Notes under the pieces: model-generated
Seen by the model: only the letters and a program-made list of their open reading frames with translations
Database searches by the model: none
What the model was told of the DNA's origin: nothing
Made by a program: the position numbers and the translations under genes
NCBI GenBank assembly: GCA_049514335.1
Contig: JBEKVE010000054.1
Span: 1 to 17,471 of the forward strand
DNA from: JBEKVE01 sp049514335
GTDB taxonomy: Bacteria; Actinomycetota; Acidimicrobiia; Acidimicrobiales; UBA8190
DNA: 17,471 nucleotides
Direction: 5' to 3'
Shown: piece after piece, positions 1-7,462 of the stretch
Layout of the letters: every line of letters begins with the position of its first letter
Numbering within the stretch: the first letter of the stretch is position 1

Positions 1-1157
1 CCCGCGCACGTGGGGGTGATGAGCAACCGCACGTCGTGGAACAGGTCCACGAGCCGGAGGTTGAGCCGGTGACAGGCGTCCTGGGCGCGCACCACCTCGA
101 GCGCGGTGAGGTGCTCAGCCGCCCAGTCGACCTGGGCCGCCAACAGTGGATCGACCCGCTCCCACGCCTCGGTGCCCCGATACGGCGCCAAGGTGCGCAG
201 GTTGTAGGAGAGGGCGAGGGTCAGCCAGTCCCCGACCGGGTCCTCCTCGAACACCGTGTCGATCTCCACCACCTCCACCCCCATCGACTCGAGAAGACCC
301 ACGGCGCGCTCGCACAGGCCGCGCACCTCGTCGTCGAGCGGGGCGTACCCGAGTGTCGGCGACCACGCCACCTTGACGGGAACGTTGGCAGAGGCCAGGG
401 CGGCGGGCCACGACGCCTCGGGTCGGGGCAGAGAGCGCAGATCACTCGGATCGGGCCCGACCACGACGTCGAGGGCGGCGACGATGTCGGCGACGCGCCG
501 CGCCATGGGGGCCTTGGTCGACAAGTCGTACCAGGAGTCGGTGTGCGGTCCGCCCACGGGTACACGACCGAGCGACGGCTTGATCCCGCTCAGACCACAG
601 CACGAGGCGGGGATCCGGATCGATCCACCGCCGTCGGACCCGGTGGCGAGGGGCACCATGCCCGCCGCGATGGCGGCGGCGGAGCCCCCGGAGGAACCCC
701 CCGGACTGTGCGCCAGGTTCCACGGGTTGTGCGTGGGACCGAACGTCACGTTGTCGGTGTCGCCCTTCCACCCGAGCTCGGGTGTGTTGGTCTTCCCCAC
801 CACCACGCACCCTGCCGCCCGCAGGCGCGCCACCAAGGGGGAGTCGGCGGTGGCGGCGGGACCACCGGCGAAGACGGCGGAACCGTGCGACGTCACCAGG
901 CCATCGGCGTCCTCCAGGTCCTTGACGCCGATGGGGATGCCGGCGAGGGGCCCGGGATCGTCTCCGGCCGCCACCGCCTCGTCGATGCGACGCGCCGCCT
1001 CGAGGGCGCCGTCCTCGTCCACCCTCACAAAGGCGTGCACCTGTGGGTCGAGGGCGTCGATGCGCTCGAGCGCGTGCACCACGAGCTCCCGGGCGCCGAT
1101 CGTGCCGGCCCGCACCTCGCCGGCCAGGTCGGACAGTGACGTACGCCGGAAATCCAT
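1..1157 (-). CDS. Amidase-signature family enzyme, 3' end outside the window
   Basis: Amidase-signature (GatA/FAAH-like) hydrolase of an amide bond; the substrate cannot be told. Starting at the ATG at 1157, 385 codons are open to the window edge. The Ser-cisSer-Lys triad is complete: Lys79 in GIPIGVKD, cis-Ser155 in GGSSGGSAAA and nucleophile Ser179 in GSDGGGSIRIP. The 24-residue spacing between the two serines is that of the family. Characterised members are about 450-500 residues, so roughly the last 80-100 are missing, including most of the substrate-specificity region. No GatB or GatC gene is adjacent, so a stand-alone amidase is more likely than the tRNA-dependent amidotransferase subunit. 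It is divergent from the VOC gene at 1263, with about 105 bp between them. Confidence 0.92.
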   Translation of the reverse strand, partial: MDFRRTSLSDLAGEVRAGTIGARELVVHALERIDALDPQVHAFVRVDEDGALEAARRIDEAVAAGDDPGPLAGIPIGVKDLEDADGLVTSHGSAVFAGGPAATADSPLVARLRAAGCVVVGKTNTPELGWKGDTDNVTFGPTHNPWNLAHSPGGSSGGSAAAIAAGMVPLATGSDGGGSIRIPASCCGLSGIKPSLGRVPVGGPHTDSWYDLSTKAPMARRVADIVAALDVVVGPDPSDLRSLPRPEASWPAALASANVPVKVAWSPTLGYAPLDDEVRGLCERAVGLLESMGVEVVEIDTVFEEDPVGDWLTLALSYNLRTLAPYRGTEAWERVDPLLAAQVDWAAEHLTALEVVRAQDACHRLNLRLVDLFHDVRLLITPTCA

Positions 1158-1262
1158 GTCCACACGCGTACCACGCCCCGGATCCTCCCGCCGCGGGCGT
1201 GGACCGGCGCGGCCCGTGGGCCCATATGGACAGCCCGCCACGGCGCACGGCAACCTGGGCCC

Positions 1263-2111
1263 GTGTCCCCCACCGTCACCGGCGCCGTGCTCGACCACGT
1301 GGCGGTGGCCGTCGAACGCTGGTCCGATGCCTGGCCCCGCTACGCCACCGAGCTGGGTGGGGCGTGGACGTCGGGGGGCATGAACGTGGGCTTCGCCCCC
1401 GCCCAGCTGCGCTACGCCAACGGCGGACGGGTCGAGGTGCTCCAGCCGTGGGACCCCGCCGACAACCCGTTCCTGCGTCGCTTCCTGGACCGCCACGGAC
1501 CGGGTCCGCACCACCTCACGTTCAAGGTTCCCGACCTGTCGGCTGCGCTCGACGCGGCCAAGCAGGCCGGGTTCGCACCCGTCGGCGTCGACCTCGACAA
1601 CGCCGAGTGGAAAGAGGCCTTCCTCCACCCCCGCCAGGCGACCGGCATCGTGGTGCAGATGGCCCAGGCGTCGCACGACTGGGAGTCCCCGCCCCCTGAG
1701 GGCTTCCCCTCCCCGAACGCCGCCCCCGCCTCGTTCGTGCGCGCCACCCATGCCGTGGCCCGCCTCGACACCGCCCTGGCCCTGTTCGAGACGCTGCTCG
1801 GCGGGACGGTGCGCTCCCGTGGGGTCGCCCCCGACACCACGTGGGAATTCGCCGAGCTGACCTGGGCCTCTCCCCCCCGCTTGCGGCTGGTGGCACCGAC
1901 GGCGGCGGGCGGGGCGTCCACGCTCCAGGAGTGGCTCGGTGACCTTCCCGGCCGCCTGCACCACCTCGTCTTCGCCGCCCCGGACGCCGAGGCGCCGGGG
2001 CGGTCCCCTGGAGGTGCGGGCCTCGACGTCGACGGCGTGCTCCCCGAGGACGGCGCCACCACCGTGATCGAGCCGGGCGACAATCTGGGCACCCGCCTCG
2101 TGGTGGTGTAG
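1263..2111 (+). CDS. VOC (glyoxalase/bleomycin-resistance fold) protein with two modules
   Basis: A 282-residue VOC-superfamily protein with a GTG start, probably cytosolic. The N-terminal half has the classic layout: LDHVAVAV with His12, a paired strand with Glu58, HHLTFKVPD with His84, and GIVVQMAQ ending in Gln132 where many metal-binding members have Glu. A weaker second module follows (about 160-282): THAVARLDTALALFETLLGG, then LHHLVFAAPD near 232-240 and GTRLVVV at the end. The two together would make a complete intramolecular VOC barrel. The family covers glyoxalases, extradiol dioxygenases and methylmalonyl-CoA epimerases. The HHL.F motif resembles the epimerase/hydrolase-like branch, but I cannot assign a reaction. 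No Shine-Dalgarno sequence is evident, so the start rests on the conserved N-terminal strand. Confidence 0.85.
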   Translation: MSPTVTGAVLDHVAVAVERWSDAWPRYATELGGAWTSGGMNVGFAPAQLRYANGGRVEVLQPWDPADNPFLRRFLDRHGPGPHHLTFKVPDLSAALDAAKQAGFAPVGVDLDNAEWKEAFLHPRQATGIVVQMAQASHDWESPPPEGFPSPNAAPASFVRATHAVARLDTALALFETLLGGTVRSRGVAPDTTWEFAELTWASPPRLRLVAPTAAGGASTLQEWLGDLPGRLHHLVFAAPDAEAPGRSPGGAGLDVDGVLPEDGATTVIEPGDNLGTRLVVV

Positions 2112-2132
2112 GGCGTGGCTAACCTTGACGGC

Positions 2133-2174
2133 GCGGTGAGCGAGCAGCGGTGAACGAGCAGCGGTGAGCGACGA
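2133..2174 (+). repeat. 14-bp tandem repeat, three copies, across a start codon
   Basis: Units begin at 2133, 2147 and 2161 and read GCGGTGAGCGAGCA, GCGGTGAACGAGCA and GCGGTGAGCGACGA. Each carries a GTG. Because 14 is not a multiple of 3, the three GTGs (2136, 2150, 2164) lie in three different frames, and only the last opens the downstream membrane-protein gene. The array looks like a small slippage-type duplication of the initiation region. Confidence 0.8.
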
Positions 2175-3054
2175 TGCGACCGGCGACGACGGGTCGCCTC
2201 TCCCCCGGCTGACGATCGGCCAGCGGCTGCTGACCACGTTGCCGAGCCTGCAGCGCGGCCACCCCGCCCCTGAAACCGACGAGGTGGACGGCGACACAGA
2301 GACAGACGACGTCGCCGAGGACTCCGGCACGGAGCAGGACAGGCCGGTTCCCCGGTCCCGGCAGGCCGCCACCCGCTCGTCGGCGCGGCCCACAGCGCGC
2401 CAGCGCCAGCTCGAGGCCATGGACTCGCTCAGCCGCGAGGACATCGTCCGGCTGATCAAGAAGGTGGACGACCGTGAGCGGGTCATGGCGCTGTTCTCGG
2501 CGCCGCTCGGTGTCGCCGTCGGGGTGGCGCTCACCGTCATCGCCATCCATACCTACGCCCCGCTGCGCGTCAACGGCCACGTCAACAAGCAGCACGTGGC
2601 GGAGTCCCTCATCCTCCTCGAAGGTGGGGCCCGTGTCCTGCTTTCGGGGCTCGTGGCGGTGGCGGCCATGTCGCGGCGCCGGTCGTTCATCGGGTTCGCA
2701 CTGCTCTTCCTCGGCACCTCGATGGGATCGCCGCTTTTCGCCCTGCCTTTCTGGGCGCTCGGCGGCTACCTCATCTGGCGTGTCTTCAAGTACCAACGCG
2801 CCCTCAACGCCCGAAACGGCACGACCCGGGGCGCCGGCCGTCCGGCGCGCGGTGGGCGCGTTCCGGCCAACCCGAAGGGCGCGGCGCGCGCCGGGGCGGC
2901 GGCAGGACGCGACCGGGCGGCCACGGCGCGCGACCGCGCCGTGGCGCGCCAGCGGAACAAGAAGCAACCGGCGCCACCGGGGCCACCACCCTCGAAGCGC
3001 TACACGCCACCCAGGCCCACCCGGCCGCGACCTCCGGCCCCGCCGCCCACCTGA
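2164..3054 (+). CDS. Unrecognised integral membrane protein with basic, Pro-rich C-terminus
   Basis: I do not recognise this 296-residue protein. It has an acidic, disordered N-terminus (1-65), an amphipathic stretch around 78-106 (ending in REDIVRLIKKVDDRERV), then three or four hydrophobic segments: about 107-132, 148-169, 174-188 and 190-207. The tail (210-296) is strongly basic (Arg/Ala repeats about 214-265) and then proline-rich, probably cytoplasmic. No catalytic motif is visible. The start is the third GTG of a 14-bp tandem repeat. The gene follows the VOC gene by 52 bp and converges on the TetR gene with 15 bp between the stops. The topology and charged termini would suit a membrane anchor or scaffold, but that is a guess. 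Coding reality is supported by coherent hydrophobic blocks flanked by charged residues. Confidence 0.75.
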   Translation: MSDDATGDDGSPLPRLTIGQRLLTTLPSLQRGHPAPETDEVDGDTETDDVAEDSGTEQDRPVPRSRQAATRSSARPTARQRQLEAMDSLSREDIVRLIKKVDDRERVMALFSAPLGVAVGVALTVIAIHTYAPLRVNGHVNKQHVAESLILLEGGARVLLSGLVAVAAMSRRRSFIGFALLFLGTSMGSPLFALPFWALGGYLIWRVFKYQRALNARNGTTRGAGRPARGGRVPANPKGAARAGAAAGRDRAATARDRAVARQRNKKQPAPPGPPPSKRYTPPRPTRPRPPAPPPT

Positions 3055-3069
3055 GGGCGCGCCCTTCGG

Positions 3070-3672
3070 TCAACTGCCCGGATCGACCATCAACGCCGAG
3101 CGCAGGAGGCGCAGGATCTCCTGGCGCCGCCGCACCAGGGAGCGGGCCGTGGGCTCCTCGCCGAGGGCGCGCAGCACCTCGACCTCGGTGATCATGCCGA
3201 CCACGGTGGAGTAGATGGCGAGCAGGAGCAGCCGGGGCTCGTGCCGGCGCATGTGCCCGGCGTCCATCTCCTCCTCGAGGAAGGCAGAGGCCCGCTGCAC
3301 CAGGGGCTCGAGCACGGCCATGAGCCGGGTGGCCGATGGGGGCCCGAGCCGCCCCACCTCGCGCAGGAGCCCCAGGAGCTCGGGCCGGCGTGCCGCCAGG
3401 CGGAACACCGACCGCACCACCGCCTCCACCCGCGCCCACCCCGGCCCCGCCGCGGTGAGCGAGGCCTCGAGGGCCGCCGCCAGCTCGCCCGCCGAGCGGT
3501 CGATGAGCGCCTCGAGCAGGGCCTCTTTGGACGGGAACCAGTAGAGGATGGACTGCTTGCGCAGCCCCAGGCCCTCGGCCAGGGCGTCGAGCGACGTGGC
3601 CTCGTAGCCCCGCGACCCGAACGAGACGAGCGCAGCGTCGAGGATGCGGTCGGACGTGCTCGCAGGACTCAC
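3070..3672 (-). CDS. TetR/AcrR-family transcriptional regulator
   Basis: A 200-residue TetR-family DNA-binding protein of normal family length. The N-terminal domain is typical: TSDRILDAALVSFGSRGYEATSLDALAEGLG, then the recognition helix and YWFPSKEALLEALI, placing the HTH at about residues 26-47. The remainder is an all-helical ligand/dimerisation domain with no recognisable effector signature. The GTG start (3672-3670) abuts a perfect palindrome at 3673-3686, which also lies 9 bp before the divergent acyl-CoA reductase gene. The most economical reading is a repressor of both itself and the lipid operon, released by an acyl-CoA-like or hydrophobic ligand. That ligand is inferred only from the neighbours. 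Confidence 0.93.
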   Translation of the reverse strand: MSPASTSDRILDAALVSFGSRGYEATSLDALAEGLGLRKQSILYWFPSKEALLEALIDRSAGELAAALEASLTAAGPGWARVEAVVRSVFRLAARRPELLGLLREVGRLGPPSATRLMAVLEPLVQRASAFLEEEMDAGHMRRHEPRLLLLAIYSTVVGMITEVEVLRALGEEPTARSLVRRRQEILRLLRSALMVDPGS

Positions 3673-3686
3673 CTACCATATGGTAG
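3673..3686. promoter_or_regulatory. Palindromic TetR operator overlapping divergent promoters
   Basis: CTACCATATGGTAG is a perfect 14-bp palindrome in the 23-bp gap between two divergent start codons. Each strand contains TACCAT, a fit to the actinobacterial -10 consensus TANNNT (3674-3679 on +, 3685-3680 on -). The predicted starts of transcription would give a leaderless or near-leaderless TetR mRNA and a roughly 10-nt leader for the operon. Repressor bound here would block both -10 elements. No -35 box is clear. Confidence 0.75.
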
Positions 3687-3695
3687 ACAGGCGAA

Positions 3696-6188
3696 GTGGC
3701 TGAGGTGACGACACCCGCCCCGACACCCCCTGTCGACGCGACCCCGTCCGCCGACCCGCCGGGCATCGCCGACGCCCTGGCAGGGACGCGCATCCTGGTC
3801 ACCGGGGCCACGGGCTTCCTCGGGACCGCTCTGGTGGAACGCCTGCTGCGCTGCGTGCCGGGCTGCGAGGTGGCGGTGCTCATCCGCCCCACGCGCCGTT
3901 TGAGCGCCGCCGCCCGCCTGGCCCGCGAGGTGGTGAGAAACGACTGCTTCGACCGCCTGCGCGCCGAGCTGGGCGACGCCTTCGACGAGGAGGTGCGCAC
4001 CCGGTTGTCGGCGGTGGAGGGCGACGTGGGGCGCGAGGGGCTGGCCCTCGACGACGACGGCCGGCGCCTGCTCGCCTCGTGCGACATCGTGGTGCACTCG
4101 GCCGCCACCGTCGCCTTCGACGCGCCCCTCGACTCCGCCGTCGAGGTCAACATGCTGGGCCCCTCGCGGGTGGCGGCCGCCATCGCGGCGCAGGCGGCGG
4201 CGCGCGCCGCCTCGTTCCCCGACCGCTCCCCCACCCACCTCGTCACGGTGTCCACCGCCTCCGTGGCCGGCACCCACCAGGGCGACGCCACCGAGACTCG
4301 GTTCAGCCAGGCGCTCGCATCGGGGGCGCGGGCCCGCACCCACACCACCGTCACCACCGACGTGGACATCGACGCCGAGGTGGCCGCGGCCCGCCGCCTG
4401 CGCTCGGACCTCGAGGCGTCGTCGCGCACGCCCGAGCACCTGAAGCGCTTCACCGCCCAGGCCCGGACCGAGCTCGGGGCGGCCGGCACGCACCTGCTGG
4501 CGGAGCGGGCCGAGAAGCTGCGCGAGGAGTGGGTGAAAGAGCGACTCGTGGAGGCGGGGCGGGCGCGGGGCCAGGCGCTCGGTTGGCCCGACGCCTACGC
4601 CTTCACCAAGGCCCTGGGCGAGCGCGCCCTGGTCGGGGCGGGCCTCGGGGTCCCCATCACCATCGTGCGCCCCTCGATCATCGAGTCGGCCATGGCCGAA
4701 CCGCGTCCGGGATGGATCCGGGGCTTCCGCATGGCCGAGCCCATCATCGTGTCCTACGCCCGGGGCCTGCTGCGCGAGTTCCCGGGGATCCCCGAAGGGG
4801 TGATCGACGTCATCCCCGTCGACATGGTGGTGGCCGCCATCATCGCCGTGGCGGCCAACGGCCCCGATCCAGCCGGACCGTCGGTGTTCCAGGTGGCATC
4901 GAGCGTCCGCAACCCGCTGCGCTACGGCGAGCTCGTCGACCTGGTGCGGTCGTGGTTCCTCGAGCACCCGCTGTACGACGCCGATGGCCAGCCCATCATG
5001 GTGCCCGAGTGGACCTTCCCCGGTCGCGGCCGCGTCCAGCGCCAGCTGCAGCGGGCCACCAAGGCGCTGTCGGTGGCCGAGCGCGTGCTCGGAGCCCTGC
5101 CCGTGCGCGGCGAGCGTGCCGAGCTGGCGGCACGGGTCGAGGAGCGCCGGGCCCAGGCGCAGCGCGCACTCGGCTACACCGAGCTGTACGGGGCGTACGC
5201 CGAGACCGAGGCGCGGTTCTGCGTCGACAATCTCGTGGCGCTGTGGGAGCGGTTGCCGGCCGCGGACCGTGACGCCTTCTGCTTCGACCCGGCGCGCATC
5301 TCGTGGCCGGCGTACGTCCACGACGTCCACCTGCCGTCGGTGGTGGAGCACTCCCGGGTGCGGTCTTCGCCCCGGCGCTCCACGGTGGAGAGCAGGCCCG
5401 ACCGGGCCCGGCGCGCCATTCTCTCCCCCGAACGCCACCTGGCCGCCTTCGACCTCGAGAACACGCTGGTGGCCTCCAACGTGGTGGAGTCCTACGCGTG
5501 GCTGGCGGCGCGCCATCTCCCCGTGGGCGAGCGGGCCAGGCTCACGGCGCGCATCCTGCGCGAAGCGCCGTCGCTGCTCGCCCTCGACCGCCGCGACCGG
5601 GGCGACTTCCTGCGCACCTTCTACCGCCGCTACGAAGGGGCCCCGGCCGAGCTGCTGCGCCACGACGCGGCGGAGATGTTCCACCACCTGCTCCTGGCCA
5701 AGTCCTTCCCCGCCGGGTTCGCCCGGGTGCGGGCGCATCGGGCCCTCGGGCACCGCACCGTGCTCATCACCGGGGCGCTCGACTTCGTGGTGGAGCCCCT
5801 GCGACCGCTGTTCGACGAGGTGGTGTGCGCCCGGCTCGGAGAGGACGACGCCGGACGGCTGACCGGACGCCTGGACCGCCTCCCCCCCACCGGCGAGGCG
5901 CGCGCCCTCGTGCTGGCCGCCTACGCCGGGGCCGAGGGTCTCGACCTGGGTGAGGCCGTCGCCTACGCCGACTCCGCCTCCGACCTGCCCCTGCTCGAGT
6001 GCGTCGGCTTCCCCGTGGCGGTCAACCCCGAGGCCCGCCTGGCCGCCATCGCCCGGCGTCGCGGCTGGCACGTCGAGCAGTGGGACAAAGCGGGGGGCGG
6101 AGCACGGCCCCCGCTTCCCTTCGGCCCCGTCGACCCGGGTGTGTCGCGGTGGTGGGCGCGCCTCGAGAGCATCGGCGGGTCGCGGTGA
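3696..6188 (+). CDS. Fatty acyl-CoA reductase-like SDR fused to a HAD-IB domain
   Basis: An 830-residue fusion. The first part is an extended SDR of the fatty acyl-CoA reductase/male-sterility type. It has a Rossmann motif GATGFLG (37-43), HSAATVAFDAPLDSAVEVN (about 134-152), VSTAS (185-189), the catalytic pair Tyr301/Lys305 in YAFTK, and IVRPSIIE plus a C-terminal Sterile-like segment (about 400-520). Such enzymes reduce acyl thioesters to aldehyde or alcohol with NAD(P)H. A helical insertion of about 100 residues separates the Ser and Tyr motifs. Residues 580-800 are a HAD-IB (SerB-like) domain: DLENT (586-590), LITGALDF (Thr692) and ADSASDLPLLE (Asp759, Asp763). The acid Asp is Glu588, and the usual motif III Lys appears replaced by Glu734. 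First gene of the operon; a GTGA overlap couples it to the next gene. Confidence 0.9.
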   Translation: MAEVTTPAPTPPVDATPSADPPGIADALAGTRILVTGATGFLGTALVERLLRCVPGCEVAVLIRPTRRLSAAARLAREVVRNDCFDRLRAELGDAFDEEVRTRLSAVEGDVGREGLALDDDGRRLLASCDIVVHSAATVAFDAPLDSAVEVNMLGPSRVAAAIAAQAAARAASFPDRSPTHLVTVSTASVAGTHQGDATETRFSQALASGARARTHTTVTTDVDIDAEVAAARRLRSDLEASSRTPEHLKRFTAQARTELGAAGTHLLAERAEKLREEWVKERLVEAGRARGQALGWPDAYAFTKALGERALVGAGLGVPITIVRPSIIESAMAEPRPGWIRGFRMAEPIIVSYARGLLREFPGIPEGVIDVIPVDMVVAAIIAVAANGPDPAGPSVFQVASSVRNPLRYGELVDLVRSWFLEHPLYDADGQPIMVPEWTFPGRGRVQRQLQRATKALSVAERVLGALPVRGERAELAARVEERRAQAQRALGYTELYGAYAETEARFCVDNLVALWERLPAADRDAFCFDPARISWPAYVHDVHLPSVVEHSRVRSSPRRSTVESRPDRARRAILSPERHLAAFDLENTLVASNVVESYAWLAARHLPVGERARLTARILREAPSLLALDRRDRGDFLRTFYRRYEGAPAELLRHDAAEMFHHLLLAKSFPAGFARVRAHRALGHRTVLITGALDFVVEPLRPLFDEVVCARLGEDDAGRLTGRLDRLPPTGEARALVLAAYAGAEGLDLGEAVAYADSASDLPLLECVGFPVAVNPEARLAAIARRRGWHVEQWDKAGGGARPPLPFGPVDPGVSRWWARLESIGGSR

Positions 6189-7462
6189 AAGGCCTCGTGT
6201 ACGAGCGCAACGTGGCGCGCTTCGCCGCCTCGCGCCTGGCCTCGGCGGTGGGCGGATCGGGCCGGGGGGTGGCGCTCGGGCCGCTGCGCCTCCTCGACGT
6301 GGATACGCCCGATCTCCCCGGAGCGGGCTGGCACCACGTGCGGCCCTTGCTGGCCGGCATCTGCGGGTCGGACCTCTCCACCCTCGACGGCCGCAGCTCG
6401 CGCTACTTCGAGGACATCGTGAGCTTCCCCTTCGTGCCCGGCCACGAGGTGGTGGGCGTCATCGACGACGCGCCGGACGCGCCCCATGCGCCGGAAGCCA
6501 CCGACGCGCCGCACACTGACGGCGCGGCGACGACGGGGCTCGGCGCCGGCACGAGGGTGGTGGTCGAGCCCGTGCTCGGCTGCGTGGCGCGGGGCATCGA
6601 CCCGCCCTGCGCGTCGTGCGCCCAAGGCCGCACCGGGGGCTGTGAGCGTGTCGCCTTCGGGCACCTGGCGCCGGGCCTGCAGATCGGGTTCTGCACCGAC
6701 ACCGGCGGCGGCTGGTCGGCGGCGGGGTTGGTGGCGCACCGGTCGCAGCTGCATCTCGTGCCCGACGCGCTGTCCGACGACGACGCCGTCATGGTGGAGC
6801 CCACCGCCTGCGCCGTGCACGCCGCCCTCGACGCCGGGGTGCGGCCGGGCGACACGGTCGCCGTGCTCGGAGCGGGGACGCTCGGCCTGTGCTCCGTCGC
6901 CGCCCTCGTGCACCTCACCACGCCCGGGATGCTGCTCGTCGGGGCGCGCTACGCCCATCAGCGCGCCCTGGCCGAGGAGCTCGGTGCCGACGTGGTGGTC
7001 GACCCCGCGCAGTTGGTCCGGGCGGTTCGGCGCCGGTCGCGCTCGCTCGAGGTGTCGGCCACGCTCACCGGAGGCGCCGACGTGGTGGTCGACTGCGTCG
7101 GGAGCGACGAGTCGCTGGCCCAGGCGCTCGCCATGGTCCGCCCCCGCGGCCGGGTGGTGCTGGTGGGCATGCCCGGGCGCGTGAGCGTCGACCTGGCCTC
7201 GCTGTGGCACCGCGAGGTGACCCTCGCCGGCGCCTACGCCTACGGCGTGGAGGAGGTGGGCGCTCTGCACCGCCGCACCTTCGACGTCGCCATGGAGGTC
7301 GTGGGCGCCATGCGCCTCGGACGCCTGGTGTCGGCTCGCTACTCCATCGAACGCTACGAGGAGGCCCTGGCCCACGCCGGCGCGGCGGGGCGCAGGGGCG
7401 CGGTCAAGGTCGTGTTCGACCTGCGCCGCCCGGCACGCACGACGAAAGGACCGCTCCCATGA
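6185..7462 (+). CDS. Zinc-dependent MDR alcohol dehydrogenase
   Basis: A 425-residue medium-chain dehydrogenase starting at GTG 6185, which overlaps the preceding TGA. An in-frame upstream extension exists but lies inside the reductase gene and lacks family features. Visible motifs are GICGSDL with the zinc ligand Cys60, PGHEVVG with His87/Glu88, a structural-zinc cluster Cys133, Cys142, Cys145 and Cys153, the EPTACAVHA segment with Glu205, and the NAD(P) motif GAGTLG (229-234). Both zinc sites therefore look intact. An Ala/Asp/Pro-rich insertion (about 95-118) loosens the usual loop after PGHE. In context it probably interconverts an alcohol with the aldehyde or ketone made or used by the adjacent acyl reductase. 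The substrate itself is not readable. It ends in an ATGA overlap with the LarA-like gene. Confidence 0.92.
   Translation: MKGLVYERNVARFAASRLASAVGGSGRGVALGPLRLLDVDTPDLPGAGWHHVRPLLAGICGSDLSTLDGRSSRYFEDIVSFPFVPGHEVVGVIDDAPDAPHAPEATDAPHTDGAATTGLGAGTRVVVEPVLGCVARGIDPPCASCAQGRTGGCERVAFGHLAPGLQIGFCTDTGGGWSAAGLVAHRSQLHLVPDALSDDDAVMVEPTACAVHAALDAGVRPGDTVAVLGAGTLGLCSVAALVHLTTPGMLLVGARYAHQRALAEELGADVVVDPAQLVRAVRRRSRSLEVSATLTGGADVVVDCVGSDESLAQALAMVRPRGRVVLVGMPGRVSVDLASLWHREVTLAGAYAYGVEEVGALHRRTFDVAMEVVGAMRLGRLVSARYSIERYEEALAHAGAAGRRGAVKVVFDLRRPARTTKGPLP

Noticed and set aside
1222..1229. CCATATGG upstream of the VOC gene, sharing the core of the TetR palindrome
   Set aside because: Only the 8-bp core matches. 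The flanking CTA/TAG of the 3673-3686 operator is absent, so I do not call a second TetR site.
3054..3065. AGGGCGCGCCCT palindrome between the convergent membrane-protein and TetR genes as a terminator
   Set aside because: It has no loop and could not form a stable terminator hairpin as it stands. It is an expected kind of palindrome in very GC-rich DNA.
3669..6071. An 800-codon open frame on the minus strand opposite the acyl reductase fusion
   Set aside because: Composition is Gly/His/Arg-rich with no domain motifs, as expected from the antisense of a high-GC gene. The plus-strand frame has clear SDR and HAD motifs.
5999..6184. N-terminal extension of the zinc alcohol dehydrogenase
   Set aside because: It overlaps the HAD coding region and adds only Arg/Gly/Pro-rich residues. 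GTG 6185 starts at the conserved MKGLVYE-like dehydrogenase N-terminus.
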